A stretch of DNA of 64,000 nt from Diplonema papillatum (lineage: Eukaryota; Euglenozoa; Diplonemea; Diplonemida; Diplonemidae). Below the pieces are notes generated by a model. It did no database searches, had not been told where the DNA came from, and was given only the letters and a program-made list of their open reading frames with translations. The number at the start of each line of letters is the position of its first letter. The stretch's first letter is position 1. Below are positions 1 through 12,098 of the stretch, one piece after another. The translations under genes and the position numbers were made by a program. The stretch spans positions 62,001 through 126,000 of the forward strand of contig JAPJBO010000335.1 of NCBI GenBank assembly GCA_030068145.1, in the 5' to 3' direction.

Positions 1-1625
1 CGATGGGAGCAGTGACGAACGTTCAGGTCGACGCCATCGACGCCAGGACACTGTCGATCCCGCTGTTGTACTTGAACAAGTTCAACATGACCTCGCAGCA
101 GATTGCTGCCGCACAGCAGCAGATGATGAACAACGCGACACACGTTGTTTCGTTCATGGCAGAATTGCCACCGATGGGATACGGAGTGTACACCGTGGCA
201 GCAGCTTCGAAGCCGGCCGTGCGAAGGATTGCGGCTGCAAACATGATCGAGAACGAGTACTACTCGTTGTCGTTCGACATGACGTCAGGCCGCCCGTCGA
301 TGCTCACGAACAAGCGAACAAACACTTCGACGACACTCTCTGTTGAGTTTGGCTGGTACAACTCATCGGTCGGTGGATGCACTGCCGGCGTTGAGGCGGA
401 CCATGCTTGCGACAGTCAAAAGAGTGGAGCGTACATCTTCCGTCCAAACTCCTCGACACTGTTCCCTCCTGGCCCGGCGTCGGTGGCACCGAAGCTGACG
501 TTCAACCAGGGACAGTACGTGCAGGAAGTGTACCAGAACTTCAGCAACTGGGCGACACTTGTTTACCGTCTCACTGCTGGGTCGAAGTTCATCGACGTGG
601 AGTGGACTGCAGGACCTATTCCCATGGACACGCCGTGGATACCAGCAGTGGCTCCGAACATGCCGAACATGTGGGGTAAGGAAGTGGTTGTACGCTACAC
701 GACCGGCGTTCAGAGCAACGGTGTGTTCTACACGGACTCGAACGGAAAGGAGATGGTGAAGCGGGTGTATGACAAGCGTGGGCCGTCGTACCCGACGCAC
801 TTGGTCACAGAGCCAGTGGCAGGCAACTACTACCCTGTCAATGCGATGATTGCGGTGCAGGACCAGAAGAACGAGTTCGTTGTGTTGACGGAAGTTGCGC
901 AAGGTGGCGCTTCGCTGATGAACGGATCAGTGGAGCTGATGGTACACCGTCGAATCCTTGACGACGACGCCAGAGGTGTTCAGGAACCACTGAACGAGAC
1001 GATGTGCGGCTGCAACGACATCAATGCTGCGCCTGGCAACATGGGCGAGTTCGGACACGAAGCAGACGGTGGCTGCCATTGTGAAGGGCTGACGGTGAGA
1101 GGTATCCACCGTCTGATCTTCGACACAATCGACGAGGCGAACTCGGAGAGGAGGCAACAGATGGAAGAGGTGTCGTTCCCTGCTGTGCTCGCTTTCTCGA
1201 AGACCGCTACTGGAGCGGCTGTGAAGTCACGGAGCTTCTTGAAGGCAGCGTTCCCTCCTGAGATCAAGTTGATGACGCTGACCAACAACTACGTTGACAT
1301 CAACGACCAGCAGCTTCTCTTCCGTGTGGCACACTTGTACTCTGCCAACGAGTCCAGCGCGCACAGCGTCCCTGTGACGGTGAACTTCTCTGAGATCTTC
1401 GCGATGGAGGGATTGACTATCTCGTCGATGCAGGAGATGTCGCTGACGGCGACGATGACTGTTGAAGAACGTGACGCTCGCAACTTCAACTGGAGCACGA
1501 CGCCCCCGCCCCAGGTGGAGAACGTTGCCGCCCCTCGCCGCTCACCTCTGCAGGTGAACGCGGGGATGTTCAGTGCTGTTGTGAAGCCGATGGAGGTCCG
1601 CACGTTCCTCGTGCAGTTCTCGTGA
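1..1625 (+). CDS. Lysosomal-type alpha-mannosidase, copy A (C-terminal half, cut by window edge)
   Basis: This is the C-terminal ~540 residues of a glycoside hydrolase family 38 alpha-mannosidase, which removes alpha-linked mannose from N-glycans in lysosomes or secretory compartments. The catalytic N-terminal half lies before the window, so the frame is open at base 1. The visible part matches the distal half of copies B and C almost residue for residue, starting at their MGAVTNVQVDAID segment. It includes the cysteine-rich stretch MCGCNDINAAPGNMGEFGHE and many N-x-S/T glycosylation sites. No frameshift is seen, unlike B and C. It differs from B at several clustered sites, for example ERDARNF in place of ELDARTF near the end. 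The stop is TGA at 1623-1625. Family assignment rests on the complete paralogues in the window. Confidence 0.9.
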   Translation, partial: MGAVTNVQVDAIDARTLSIPLLYLNKFNMTSQQIAAAQQQMMNNATHVVSFMAELPPMGYGVYTVAAASKPAVRRIAAANMIENEYYSLSFDMTSGRPSMLTNKRTNTSTTLSVEFGWYNSSVGGCTAGVEADHACDSQKSGAYIFRPNSSTLFPPGPASVAPKLTFNQGQYVQEVYQNFSNWATLVYRLTAGSKFIDVEWTAGPIPMDTPWIPAVAPNMPNMWGKEVVVRYTTGVQSNGVFYTDSNGKEMVKRVYDKRGPSYPTHLVTEPVAGNYYPVNAMIAVQDQKNEFVVLTEVAQGGASLMNGSVELMVHRRILDDDARGVQEPLNETMCGCNDINAAPGNMGEFGHEADGGCHCEGLTVRGIHRLIFDTIDEANSERRQQMEEVSFPAVLAFSKTATGAAVKSRSFLKAAFPPEIKLMTLTNNYVDINDQQLLFRVAHLYSANESSAHSVPVTVNFSEIFAMEGLTISSMQEMSLTATMTVEERDARNFNWSTTPPPQVENVAAPRRSPLQVNAGMFSAVVKPMEVRTFLVQFS

Positions 1626-1851
1626 TCTTAACGCTCGCTTCTTGCGACATGCCGTTCCGCTGTTGCTAATTCTGATTCGTGCAGACAGCACTCCTTCCCC
1701 AGCTCTCAGGAAGAAGTGGTGTCCTTTCATCTTCAGTCTCTTATTCTTTCCCGTTTTCACATTTCTTTCCGAAGTTTCCGGCGGGAGAACCCCCTAACCT
1801 TCGCAACTTCCTTTTGGCAAACGTCTGTAGAACCGAACCAGCAGTTTCTTT
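1626..1851 (+). repeat. Duplicated 3' flank shared by mannosidase copies A and B
   Basis: About 200 bases after the copy A stop are closely repeated after the copy B stop (8764-8964), beginning TCTTAACGCTCGCTTCTTGC. A and B therefore arose by a tandem duplication that included the 3' flank. Copy C keeps only the first ~15 bases. The similarity stops where the B locus continues into a second partial copy of its own coding end. Confidence 0.85.
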
Positions 1852-2644
1852 TACCTGCGTCTCAAGCAATGAATCACCATCAGATTTCCTTCTTTTTTAC
1901 TTCCATCTTGCGGACTTCCGACGCGTCACTGCTACTATGTGCGCCCGGATCGGCCGCCGCCCAAGCGCTGTCTTGAAACACTGGTAGTTTTGTTTTGTAG
2001 AGATTGCTCCGAACTAGAATGACAGTGCAGTCTATCGCCATGGGTTGTTGCTGCATGTCTGGGTTCTTGTTGCGTCAGCCGCATGTCAAATTCACAGTAA
2101 TCCTACTTGTCCATCTTTCGTAGTTGGCAGTTCTGAAGAAAGCCGACCGGAGGAAACCGAATGGTACTGCACGTGGTGTCAAGTGGGAATCAGCATGTAC
2201 CCCCCAGTTAGTATCCTGCACACCTAAAAAAGATGCCAGCAAGAGTAAGGGTAAGCGCGAGAGTAAGATAACACTCACTTATTTCTATACAAAGTCTCCG
2301 GCCCCGGTCTAGTCAGCCACGGGCAGAGTTTTCTTGGGGAAGTGGTTTCCCACGTAGTCGAACTGACTATGATGAGCCGTTTGTGCTCGAGCGGATACGC
2401 AGCATTCATTGGTACCTTTACTTTCTGCCACTTCGGCACTTGGTGGTATCCAGTGTTGCAACGAATCGTAAACCCGTTTCGGGTTAGGGCACGCCCCAAA
2501 TTTGTTGTTTTTGGTGTTGTTACGGGTGTTCTGACACCGCTGCAACACCGCTGCACAACAGGAATGCATGCTTCATTCCTGTAAGTCAGAGCACGCCCGT
2601 GGGCGGCATTCGATTGTTGCTGTTGACACCTGAAAGAACATGCA

Positions 2645-2679
<35 letters not shown>

Positions 2680-3904
2680 TTCGGGATCGACGGTAACACA
2701 AAAAACAACCGGAACTCAAAATAACCGAAGCTCGCAAGTAACTCAACATGCCTTCAGGAAGGTTAAAGACATGTTTCCGCCCTGAACGGTGTAGGGCCCA
2801 ACCCGAATCGCAGTGCTGCTCAGGAAAAGTGCAGCCACAAACAGGCATCGTCCACGACCCGAGCCGGGCAATGACTGCAGGGAAGGATGAGGATTGCTCA
2901 TACGTAGGCCGCTGTGGTCAGTAATTGCATTGACACCTGGTGCAACCTAATCGCGGGGGGGACGCTAAGCTTCAAGGGAACCGAACGTTAGGCCCACCTC
3001 TTCCGGAGCAAAAAATAAGCGCCCAGGTTCCCCAAGGGATTCTCATCATACATGGGCTGATTGGATCTTCCATCCCCTATTGAAGATCCATTCCTGATGG
3101 ACACGTCCACGCGACAGGACAGCTACAGCTTTTTTTCACACCAGCAGAAGCTCGAGAGCTTCTGTCGAGATGGTCGTAACATAATTAGTTTCTGCTCTAA
3201 TCTGCTACAAAACTATCCGAAACTTTACATTACGGCTTCTCAAGCGAGTTATAACTCTCAAAAAGACACCAGAAACAGTCTCATGCACCATTTGCGAAGG
3301 GCTGTACCAATGGGCTCCAGCAAAAAAAGGAAACCCCCCTGCAAAACCAGACAACCGGAACCGAAACGATACAAAACGGCCACCTGCTTGCTCACCTGTT
3401 TTCCTTCCCCGACTCATCCAGCGGTGGTTGTTGCTCACTTGTTTTTATTTTGATGGTAGTACCGTACCGTTGTACGGAATGGAACATTTCGGGAGCAAAG
3501 GGCGCACATGAAAAGTTAAACAAAGCCAGCGCACGTCACACAATAAACGAATAGGCAGCACGCAGACAAAAAAACTAGTATGGCGCTTCCGTTTGTTTGT
3601 GCGCACTAGCGCAAAACAGAGCGAATAACGAGCATCTTTGTCATATTCAGTCGACACTGCCACCCACGTCCTGAAAATGTTCCTTTTCCAAACAAAGCTA
3701 CGCTTTTTTTTTTTTTTTTTTAGCCTCGCCTCCGTTACCTACCATTCCGCTGCTTATGCGGAGAGGGGCATCAACGTTCACATTTCCTTTCCCCATTTTT
3801 CCATGCTCGGGACGTGCGTGGCGGTGCTGCACACGGCCGCCGCCGGTGCAGCGAAAGCCAAGTTCCGTGCCAAAAAGGATTTCGGCCCTTCTACTTCCCA
3901 TTCT
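1852..3904. other. Spacer without recognisable gene
   Basis: No frame here looks like a gene. It holds an A-tract with repeat R6 (2646-2712), a T-tract near 3703-3721 and otherwise unremarkable sequence. Confidence 0.6.
2646..2712 (+). repeat. Dispersed repeat R6, copy 1: poly(A) plus conserved tag
   Basis: A run of about 30 A is followed by TCCTTCGGGATCGACGGTAA and CACAAAAAA. The same A-run plus tag recurs at 44908-44972. An A-run at the same edge of both copies looks like a retroposed tail seen from its 3' side, but the origin is not identifiable. Confidence 0.6.
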
Positions 3905-4092
3905 ACTTTTTTCTTACATAAGCGCCAGCTTGAAAGGAAATGCTCGACGATGCTGCCCGACAAAGAACAGAAGGTGTAACTACCTAACCACGTGTTGAAC
4001 GGGCGTGAGGTCATGCGGGTCTACCCCTACACGACAAATCACACAAACACAACAGGTCAAAGTTCTGAGTGAGAAACAGCACACGGTGGTGT
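3905..4092 (+). repeat. Dispersed repeat R2, copy 1 (5' part)
   Basis: R2 starts CATAAGCGCCAGCTTGAAAG, followed by GAAATGCTCGACGATGCTGCC, and runs through GTGAGGTCATGCGGGTCTAC to CGGTGGTGTAA. Other copies lie at 13618-13825, 44195-44400, 63010-63210 (+) and 54395-54700 (-). Complete copies end in an imperfect inverted version of the start (AAATACTCGACGTAGCTGC on the other strand). This copy lacks the distal third. Confidence 0.75.
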
Positions 4093-4451
4093 AAACGGGT
4101 GGTACTTGATGCCACACACGACAGGCGCAGAACAAGTAGAGGCAGAAATCCGCACACGAGAGCAGAGACGAAGCGGTGCACAAAGAGGGAGCGTGACGTG
4201 GCCATACTAACGAGTTACAAGATCAGGCGATCAGTACGGTCGGGATGCGATGTAGTTTTAGAGAGCCACAAGCGGGCCGTGCGAGAGGAGCTCGGCTGAC
4301 GTGCGGAGATGTCTATCAGAGCCTACGCACGAACAGGGTTGATCGACGTCCGCCAACGTCGCATCCTTTCCCACACACCCGGCAGTGCACCAGCAACCAA
4401 AACAAAAAAAGACAACCCCCCGGGCCGAGAGCGGACAAAGAGGCAACCCCC

Positions 4452-4610
4452 CATATGACCCCTATATGACCCCTATAGGACCCCTATATGACCCCCATAT
4501 GACCCCCACATGACCCCCATATATGACCCCCATATGACCCCCATATGACCCCTATATGACCCCCATATGACCCCTATATGACCCCCATATGACCCCTAAA
4601 TGACCCACCA
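4452..4610 (+). repeat. Tandem repeat of ATGACCCCYAT
   Basis: About 14 units of an 11-base motif, ATGACCCCTAT or ATGACCCCCAT, form a simple satellite. No coding or regulatory role is evident. Confidence 0.9.
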
Positions 4611-4698
4611 GGCAAACGGGCCGCGCCGCGCAACAGCGCCGCGAAGCGTAGCAGAGACAAGCAGTGCACAGACAGCACGCAAAAAAGGGACGAGCGGG

Positions 4699-4994
4699 CA
4701 CAAAATTGGTCACGAGAAAGGTAGCGGCAAGCAACCCACACGATGGGATTGGAACTGGCGTCTTCTGGCCTCTCGCTCTATCTGGGCTCTATGGGGGGTT
4801 TTGTTGACCCCTTCCTCCGGTACGGCTCGTGCATCTTCATAGAAGGACACAATTGGTCACGAGAAAGGTAGCGGCAAGCAACCCACACGATGGGGACCCT
4901 GGGAAGGGATTGGAGCTGGCGTCTTCTGGCCTCTCGCTCTATCTGGGCTCTATGGGGGGTGTTGTTGACCCCTTCCTCCGGCACGGCTCGTGCA
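4699..4994 (+). repeat. Direct duplication of ~145 bp
   Basis: 4699-4832 and 4848-4994 repeat each other (ATTGGTCACGAGAAAGGTAG ... CTCGCTCTATCTGGGCTCTA ... CCCCTTCCTCCGG). The second copy has a small extra insert. It lies upstream of mannosidase copy B. Confidence 0.85.
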
Positions 4995-5482
4995 TAGAAA
5001 ACAAAAGGAGACGCCAAAGCGGATACTTACATACAAACGAAGGGGAAGAACACCGACCATGGCCGGCTTCTGAGGCTGAATCCCACCGTGCACGCAATTC
5101 CTGGGTTTCCGGTGAGACATCGGAGCATTTGCCGCCCCCGCCTTTTCTGAGGTCATTCGACACTGTTCAAAAGAAGGCAAATGAAAGCAAGCCTAGTAAA
5201 CGACGCAATTTCTCCTGGCCTTCATTCTATGGGGCTATGACTGCCACCGGGACGAAGTCACGCCACCAGCCCGGGGGCCTCAGTAAAGTGCAAGAAAAGG
5301 ATACTTTGTAGCCCGCACGAGGTACGAGTCCCTGCGGAGGCACGTTCTCATACGATGCGCGGAACCTCGACCGCATCCTCTATGGCACCTTGTTCGCAAA
5401 ACGCGTGGTAGTCCGGTGCCGGGGCTTACCCTTTCACGTTTGCAAACCCCCTTCCTCCAGGATTTCCAAAAGGACCGCGACG

Positions 5483-8400
5483 ATGGCGGCATGCGCCTTG
5501 CTGACAGCGGTCGTGCTGTCCGGCCGTAGCAACTATGCCAGCGGTGACGCCTTCATGGAGCGCGTCAAATACAACAAAACGGAAGCGTCGATGCCCCTGT
5601 GGAAGGACAAGGAGCCAAAACTGAGAGGGCCCCCTCCTTACACCCCTCCCAGAGACTGGGTGTACAACACGAAAGCGGGACCAAGGGATGGCATGATCAA
5701 CGTGCACTTGGTCCCCCACTCGCACGATGACACCGGCTGGCAGGTGACTGTGGACCAGTACTTCTACACGGAGGTGTACTACATTCTGGACACTCTTCTC
5801 GAGTTCCTGACTCAGGACCCGAACCGAAGGTTCATGTTTGTGGAGACTGCGTTCTTCGCCCGTTGGTGGGACCAGCAGCCGGCGACGAAAAAGGAGCAGT
5901 TCTCGCGCCTGGTGCAGACGGGCCAGCTGGAGTTCGTCAACGGAGGTTGGTGCATGCACGACGAAGCCGCACCTTACTGGGTTGAGATGGTCGACCAGAC
6001 CACGCGTGGGCACCAGTACTTGAAGAAGAACTTCGGGGCCGCAGCGTACCCCAAGGGAACGTGGCAGATCGACCCCTACGGCCACTCTAACACAAACGCG
6101 TGGCTGATCGGATCTGGATCCGGGATGAACTACGAGTTCTGGGGCAGAATGAACTATGACGACTTTGACATGCGCAAAAATCAGTCCCGTTTGGAGTGGA
6201 TCTGGCAGGGATCACAGACGTTTGGATCGTCGGCTCAGATTTTTGCGGGCGAGCTATTCGGTGGAGGTGGAGGTGGCTACGGCACGTTCTTCGACTTTGA
6301 TGGAACCGGCGACCAGGTGCAGGACGACCCGCGCCGTCATGACTACAACATCGACTACTGGGTCGACATGATTGTGACAAATGCGCAAGCTCAAGCGCAG
6401 TCGACCAGAACCGAGCACCAGCTGTGGGCGTGCGGATCGGACTTCAATACCAGAACGCCGACCACTGGTACCACAACCTGGACAAGATCATTCACTACGC
6501 CAACCTCAACGGCACCGTCAACGCGTTCTACTCTACTCCAACGTTTTACGTGGAGCAGAAGCAGAAGGCAGGTCTCACGTGGGAAGTTCGTCAGGACGAC
6601 ATCTTCCCTCTCATGGATGAGGACCATCACGTATGGAGTGGCTTCTTCACGTCTCGTCCTGCGCTCAAGCGCCAGGTGCACGTAGCATCGAACTTCCTCA
6701 ACGCCGCCAGGCAGATGGAAGTTGTGTCAGGCGTATCGAAGAGTGAGATCCCGACCGTAACAACCCGTCCGTCGCCGGTTGTCGGCAGAAGTTGGACGGA
6801 CTCGTTGGAAGGTACCGTCGGACTTGCGACGCACCACGACGGGATTACGGGTACACAGAGGCAAGACGTGTCTAACGACTACGCGCTCCGCATTTCGGAG
6901 TCGCACGGCGAAGTCGAGGAAGGAGTGGCATTGTCTCTCAACCGTCTTCTGAACATCAATGCTACGTTGGAACACTGCAACTGCAATGCTGTCGGTGCTG
7001 ACAACTGCTTGAACATCACCGTTTGCCCGACGACGACGGGTGCTCAGTCGTTCGACGTCGTTGCTTGGAACTCGCTTGGCAGAAACAGCAGCCAATACCT
7101 GCGCATTCCTGTCAGCTTCTCGTCTGCAACAGTCACAGGGCCGATGGGAGCTGTGACGAACGTTCAGGTCGACGCCATCGACGCCAGGACACTGTCGATC
7201 CCGCTGTTGTACCTGAACAAGTTCAACATGACCTCGCAGCAGATTGCTGCCGCCGAGCAGCAGATAATGAACAACGCGACACACGTTGTTTCGTTCATGG
7301 CAGAATTGCCACCGATGGGATACGGAGTGTACACCGTGGCAGCAGCTTCGAAGCCGGCCGTGCGAAGGATTGCGGCTGCAGCGAACATGATCGAGAACGA
7401 GTACTACTCGTTGTCGTTCGACATGACGTCAGGCCGCCCGTCGATGCTCACGAACAAGCGAACAAACACTTCGACGACACTCTCTGTTGAGTTTGGCTGG
7501 TACAACTCATCGAATGGCGGATGCACTGCCGGCGTTGAAGCAGACCATGCCTGCGACAGTATGATAAGTGCTGCATACATCTTCCGTCCAAACACGTCGA
7601 CATTGTTCCCTCCTGGTCCGGCGTCACCGAAGCTGACGTTCAACCAGGGACAGTATGTGCAGGAAGTGTACCAGAACTTCAGCAACTGGGCGACACTTGT
7701 TTACCGTCTCACTGCTGGGTCGAAGTTCATCGACGTGGAGTGGACTGCAGGACCTATTCCCATGGACACGCCGTGGATACCAGCAGTGGTCCCGAACATG
7801 CCGAACATGTGGGGTAAAGAGGTGGTTGTACGTTACACGACTGGCGTTCAGAGCAACGGTGTGTTCTACACGGACTCGAACGGAAAGGAGATGGTGAAGC
7901 GGGTGTACAACAAACGTGGACCGTCTTACCCGCGGTACGTGGTCGCAGAGCCAGTGGCAGGCAACTACTACCCTGTCAACGGAATGATTGCGGTGCAGGA
8001 CCAGAAGAACGAGTTCGTTGTGTTGAATGATGTTGCGCAAGGTGGCGCTTCGCTGATGAACGGATCAGTGGAGCTGATGGTACACCGTCGGATCCTCAAC
8101 GACGTCGGCAGCGGTGTTCAGGAACCACTGAACGAGACGATGTGCGGCTGCAACGACATCAACGCTGCGCCTGGCAACATGGGCGAGTTCGGACACGAAG
8201 CAGACGGTGGCTGCCATTGTGAGGGGCTGACGGTGAGAGGTATCCACCGTCTGATCTTCGACACAATCGACGAGGCGAACTCGGAGAGGAGGCAACAGAT
8301 GGAAGAGGTGTCGTTCCCTGCTGTGCTCGCTTTCTCGAAGACCGCTACTGGAGCGGCTGTGAAGTCACGGAGCTTCTTGAAGGCAGCGTTCCCTCCTGAG

Positions 8401-8763
8401 ATCAAGTTGCTGACGCTGACCAACAACTACGTTGACATCAACGACCAGCAGCTTCTCTTCCGTGTGGCACACTTGTACTCTGCCAACGAGTCCAGCGCGC
8501 ACAGCGTCCCTGTGACGGTGAACTTCTCTGAGATCTTCGCGATGGAGGGATTGACTATCTCGTCGATGCAGGAGATGTCGCTGACGGCGACGATGACTGT
8601 TGAAGAGCTGGACGCTCGCACCTTCAACTGGAGCACGACGCCCCCGCCCCAGGTGGAGAACGTTGCCGCCCCTCGCCGCTCACCTCTGCAGGTGAACGCG
8701 GGGATGTTCAGTGCTGTTGTGAAGCCGATGGAGGTCCGCACGTTCCTCGTGCAGTTCTCGTGA
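5483..8763 (+). CDS. Lysosomal-type alpha-mannosidase, copy B (one-base frameshift)
   Basis: GH38 alpha-mannosidase of ~1090 residues, close to the usual ~1000 of lysosomal enzymes. The start is the ATG beginning MAACALLTAVVLSG, a likely signal peptide and the counterpart of the copy C start; a longer in-frame start at 5390 is not conserved. Catalytic landmarks are HSHDDTGW, FVETAFFARWW, WQIDPYGHS (the Asp is the expected nucleophile) and THHDGITGT. Compared with copy C, one base is missing at about 6447 (TTCAATACC against TTCAACTACC), so the protein falls into two frames, 5483-6446 and onward to 8763. Everything after the shift is well preserved, so this is either a recent null copy or a sequencing indel. 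The product would be glycosylated and act in a lysosome-like or secreted compartment. Confidence 0.9.
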
Positions 8764-8964
8764 TCTTAACGCTCGCTTCTTGCGACATGACGTTCCGCTG
8801 TTTCTAAATCCGATTCGTGCAGACAGCACTCCTTCCCCAGCTCTCAGGAAGAAGTGGTGTCCTTTCATCTTCAGTCTCTTAGTCTTTCTTTCCGAAGTTT
8901 CCGGCGGGAGAAACCCCTAACCTTCGCAACTTCGTTTTGGCAAACGTCTGTAGAACCGAACCAG

Positions 8965-9153
8965 TCGCTGACGGCGACGATGGCTGTTGAAGAGCTGGAC
9001 GCTCGCACCTTCAACTGGAGCACGACGCCCCCGCCCCAGGTGGAGAACGTTGCCGCCCCTCGCCGCTCACCTCTGCAGGTGAACACGGGGATGTTCAGTG
9101 CTGTCGTGAAGCCGATGGAGGTCCGCACGTTCCTCGTGTTCTCGCGATCTTAG
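8965..9153 (+). pseudogene. Partial second copy ('echo') of the mannosidase 3' end
   Basis: About 189 bases repeat the last coding part of the gene (compare 8578-8763), starting TCGCTGACGGCGACGATGGC and ending in a stop near 9151. Differences are few: GATGGCTG for GATGACTG, AACACGGGG for AACGCGGGG, and six bases lost close to the stop. It matches B and C (GAAGAGCTGGACGCTCGCACC) better than A. It sits where the A/B flank similarity stops, so it was joined into the 3' flank after the A/B duplication. No start or promoter is evident. Confidence 0.85.
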
Positions 9154-9385
9154 CCGTTCTCGGTGACGTACGCCATCCCAGACCTGGTCGGGTTTGATAG
9201 AAATGTGGCGAATGCACGCAGATCATTGACAGTTGGTTCGCACCCACTTACCTTTTCCGCTGCGGCGGTGCCAGTCGCAGCACAAAGGTGACGAAAACGG
9301 GTGACTCTAAAACACAGACCTTTGAACCTCCGCAGTTTCAAGCGGACTTTCGGGCTGCGAATTAGTTGAGATGCTCGTTCCCTTG

Positions 9386-9618
9386 TTTTCTTTGTATAAG
9401 CACCGCGTGCTTTGTAGGAAATACTTGAGGAGGCTGCCAGCTGCAAAAGATCCAAGGAGGTAAATGTGCTGTAGGCCACCCGAAACACAGGTGAATCTGG
9501 GTTCAGTGGCGGGCGTAAGCGTTCAACAAAAAAGACCCACTTTGTAGTTGTACTGTTTCCCCCTCTAGACCCTCCTTCGAAGTAAGCGCAAGGCAGCCCC
9601 TGGAGTATTTCCGTGCTT
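9386..9618 (+). repeat. Dispersed repeat R1, copy 1
   Basis: R1 is ~220 bp: TATAAGCACCTGCTTTGTAG, then AAATGCTTGAGGAGACTGCC, GGAGGTAAATGTGCTGTAG, GTGGCGGGCGTAAGCGTTC, GACCCACTTTGTAGTTGTA, a C/T tract ending CCCCCTCTAG, and GGCAGCCCCTCGAGTATTT. The last block inverted (AAATACTCGAGGGGCTGCC) resembles the second, giving imperfect terminal inverted repeats. This copy is essentially complete. Confidence 0.85.
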
Positions 9619-10265
9619 TATCATTCGCGGTGAACGCTGTCTCATAGTAACACCCGGTGGTCGACCCGTATGCGTATGGCGTATGCCAAAGCGCTTTAGT
9701 CCCGATGACGACTGCACCAGGCTTTGGTTTTGTATCACAAGCCCAGTAACTTATTGTATGTCTGAGGAACATGCTGATCGGTCTCAGTAGAAAAAGGATT
9801 TCCGGCGGGAGATCCTCTGATCAGGAACGGCGAGTAAGGAAGTCCAGTCTTCAGGAAACCTGCTAAAGAAGCTGCTGAAGAACTATCAGTCTCCGGTGGG
9901 ATACTGAAGGACGTAGAAAGTTTGGGTTTGAGTGCAAATATTCTGTGGCGATAATCTGCATGCGGCGGCGCGGTTATCTCTTCGCACGTGATGTGTCATG
10001 CTTTCGCCTCTTTAGCTCGTCTTGATCGTCGCGCTCAGGCGCACGTAGAAAGAGTACACACGGCACACCGCTGTATCGTGCACCGACTAACGTTTCGCTC
10101 GTTTCTTACCTCCCTCCCTTTCTCTCTCTTTCTGTTTTTCTCTTTTCCGCAGGAAAAACACTAGAAACATTCGAAAAGCAAAGCCTTTCGACAAACGAAA
10201 GTATCCGAACAGTAAAGCCTTGTGGCGAAGGCCCGGTCAGCATTTCTTTTCTGAATTAGGCCCGT

Positions 10266-10475
10266 TTTGTGTAGGTAATATACTCGAAGCCGCCAGGTGC
10301 AAAACACAAAGAGACGAAGCCCCCACAGGTAAGTCTGGGTTCAGTGCTGGACGGACGCAAGCGCTCAACGACATAACGACCCATTTGTATTCGTACAATT
10401 TGTGTTTCTCCCCCCCTTCCAGCCTCCGTCGAGAATAAGCAGGCGGCCCCTCCGAGTATTTCCGATGCCGCCGCC
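10266..10475 (+). repeat. Dispersed repeat R1, divergent copy 2
   Basis: A diverged R1 relative: ATATACTCGAAGCCGCCAGG at the left, CAGGTAAGTCTGGGTTCAGT in the middle, and a C/T tract followed by CCCTCCGAGTATTTCCG at the right. It has the same orientation as the others. A partial relative of its left half lies near 46735-46790. Confidence 0.7.
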
Positions 10476-10974
10476 AACCGTACGTGTATGGCAGTCTTCT
10501 GTCCGCACATCAATTGAAGACTTCTCCTCTCTGGCCACAGGGTTCGTTGGTCGGTGTCCCAGGTAGATGGGTGGCACCGAAGTTGTCGCGTGAGGGGTTG
10601 TTGCATACACACAATGCAAGCACTTGCCTGTATTGTGTACATGAACCTGCGAAACTGTTCATGGCATGGTGGAACCACCTATGCCAGTATCACTCGACAA
10701 CTCAACGAGACAAACTGTCAACCAGGGGTTCAAACAGTACGAACCAGTCTGGAACGTGGGCAGGGAGCCGAGTATGTCGGTTGTATCTTGCCGGATGAAC
10801 CAAGTGCTCCTACTATTCGATTGCAGTGGGACAGCTTGTTGATGGCGCTCGGCACGAGTCTTGCTACTTTCTTTTCCGCTCTCGGTGTCCGTTTTGATAA
10901 ATTATCAGGTGCCATTCCGCCCGCGACATGGTTCACCAATCTGCGGTCAGAGACCGACCCATGCTCACCTACGT

Positions 10975-11065
10975 CGAAGCCTGGCTTCAACCCGGAAACA
11001 GCCAGAACGGCCCGGAAAGTCCGCACCGCGAAAGCGAGCGGGAACAAACCTTGACCTGGAAATGA
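10975..11065 (-). repeat. Dispersed repeat R10, inverted copy
   Basis: Read on the minus strand, this matches 14757-14845 on the plus strand, sharing CGGTGCGGACTTYCCGGGCC and GTTCTGGCTG. The two arms are 3.7 kb apart in inverted orientation and bracket the nested element at 11.2-13.3 kb, the R2/R1 pair and the 14.4-kb duplication. No coding content. Confidence 0.75.
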
Positions 11066-12098
11066 CCAGTTTGACGTCGTCCTCATCATCGTTGGCTCTC
11101 CCAACGGACGACGTCATAATGCAACACTAGCTCGTGAACAGTGCTCGCGGCTATTGCACTTTACAGAACTCAATGCTCACCTACGTCGAACTGCAGAAAT
11201 TCAAGCAATGAATCGCTTTCAAGTGGAAAATAATGACATACCGTATGCGGGTTTAATACGAAACGTGTAAATGTTTCTTAGCTACTCTTTTGGCCAAAGT
11301 GTTCCTTAATTAACACGTTTCGTACTAAAAACTATAAAATAACGCTAAAAACATGGGGTCTGACGTACTTTGTGAAATTTGAAAACTGTTGAAACCCCAT
11401 GATGATCCCCCATTTTTGTTCCCGAAAATCTTGGGTTTATCGAGCCTTTGAGCAGGAAAAACGTATCGCGGTCAGAGTATTAGCGACAAGAGCGTTCTGG
11501 CACTTGTGCATGAAGACGACAGGCTCTGGGATGCAGTCTGTGAACTGCAGCGCCGCAAATAAGGAATGGGTACCCGCAGCTCCAATCGTCTTGTTGACAT
11601 CCTCGAGCGTCCGTCTCTATGAAACAAGAGTCGGTGTCGGCGGAAAAGACCGTTGCAAGCAGAAAGCGAGCAAGATGCAAAGCATCTTCGGAGCGACCGG
11701 TCAGTTGTTACAAGCATCCAGTGCCAACCACGAGTTCCTGACACGCTAGTGTTCGCGAAGGTGTTCATTAGGCGGGCACGCGTCAGTGATGACAGGGTAA
11801 GCCGGTCGTATGGAAGGGCAGCGCAAGCAAAGGCGGAGTTGCCTTAAAGAAGGAGTAAAGCCTCTCCAGGTGATTGCCATCCAGCTTCTTCTCTCGTGCT
11901 CGCCAGCCCCAAGACTAGCATGCACCGCATCCACCTCCACAGCAACGCATTCATCGTTTGCCAGTTCTTCAAGCTCTTGGTCAAAATCAGCGAAGTCAGA
12001 ACGTTGATGCAATCTGCGCATTCACTCAGTACGAGACATTCGTTGAAGTTGCGATGGAGTTCGGCGAGAACGTTGTCCCCTGCAACCGGTGGCCTGGG

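Larger units (their letters stand above)
9154..11238. other. Spacer with dispersed repeats only
   Basis: No convincing gene is present. It contains R1 copies at 9386-9618 and 10266-10475, one arm of repeat R10 (10975-11065) and pyrimidine-rich stretches near 10100-10145. Frames of 100-166 codons occur, but their composition and lack of motifs do not support coding. Confidence 0.6.

Noticed and set aside
10484-11104. Overlapping frames of 124-166 codons on both strands
   Set aside because: No domain, no codon bias like the host genes, and part of the region is dispersed repeat R10.
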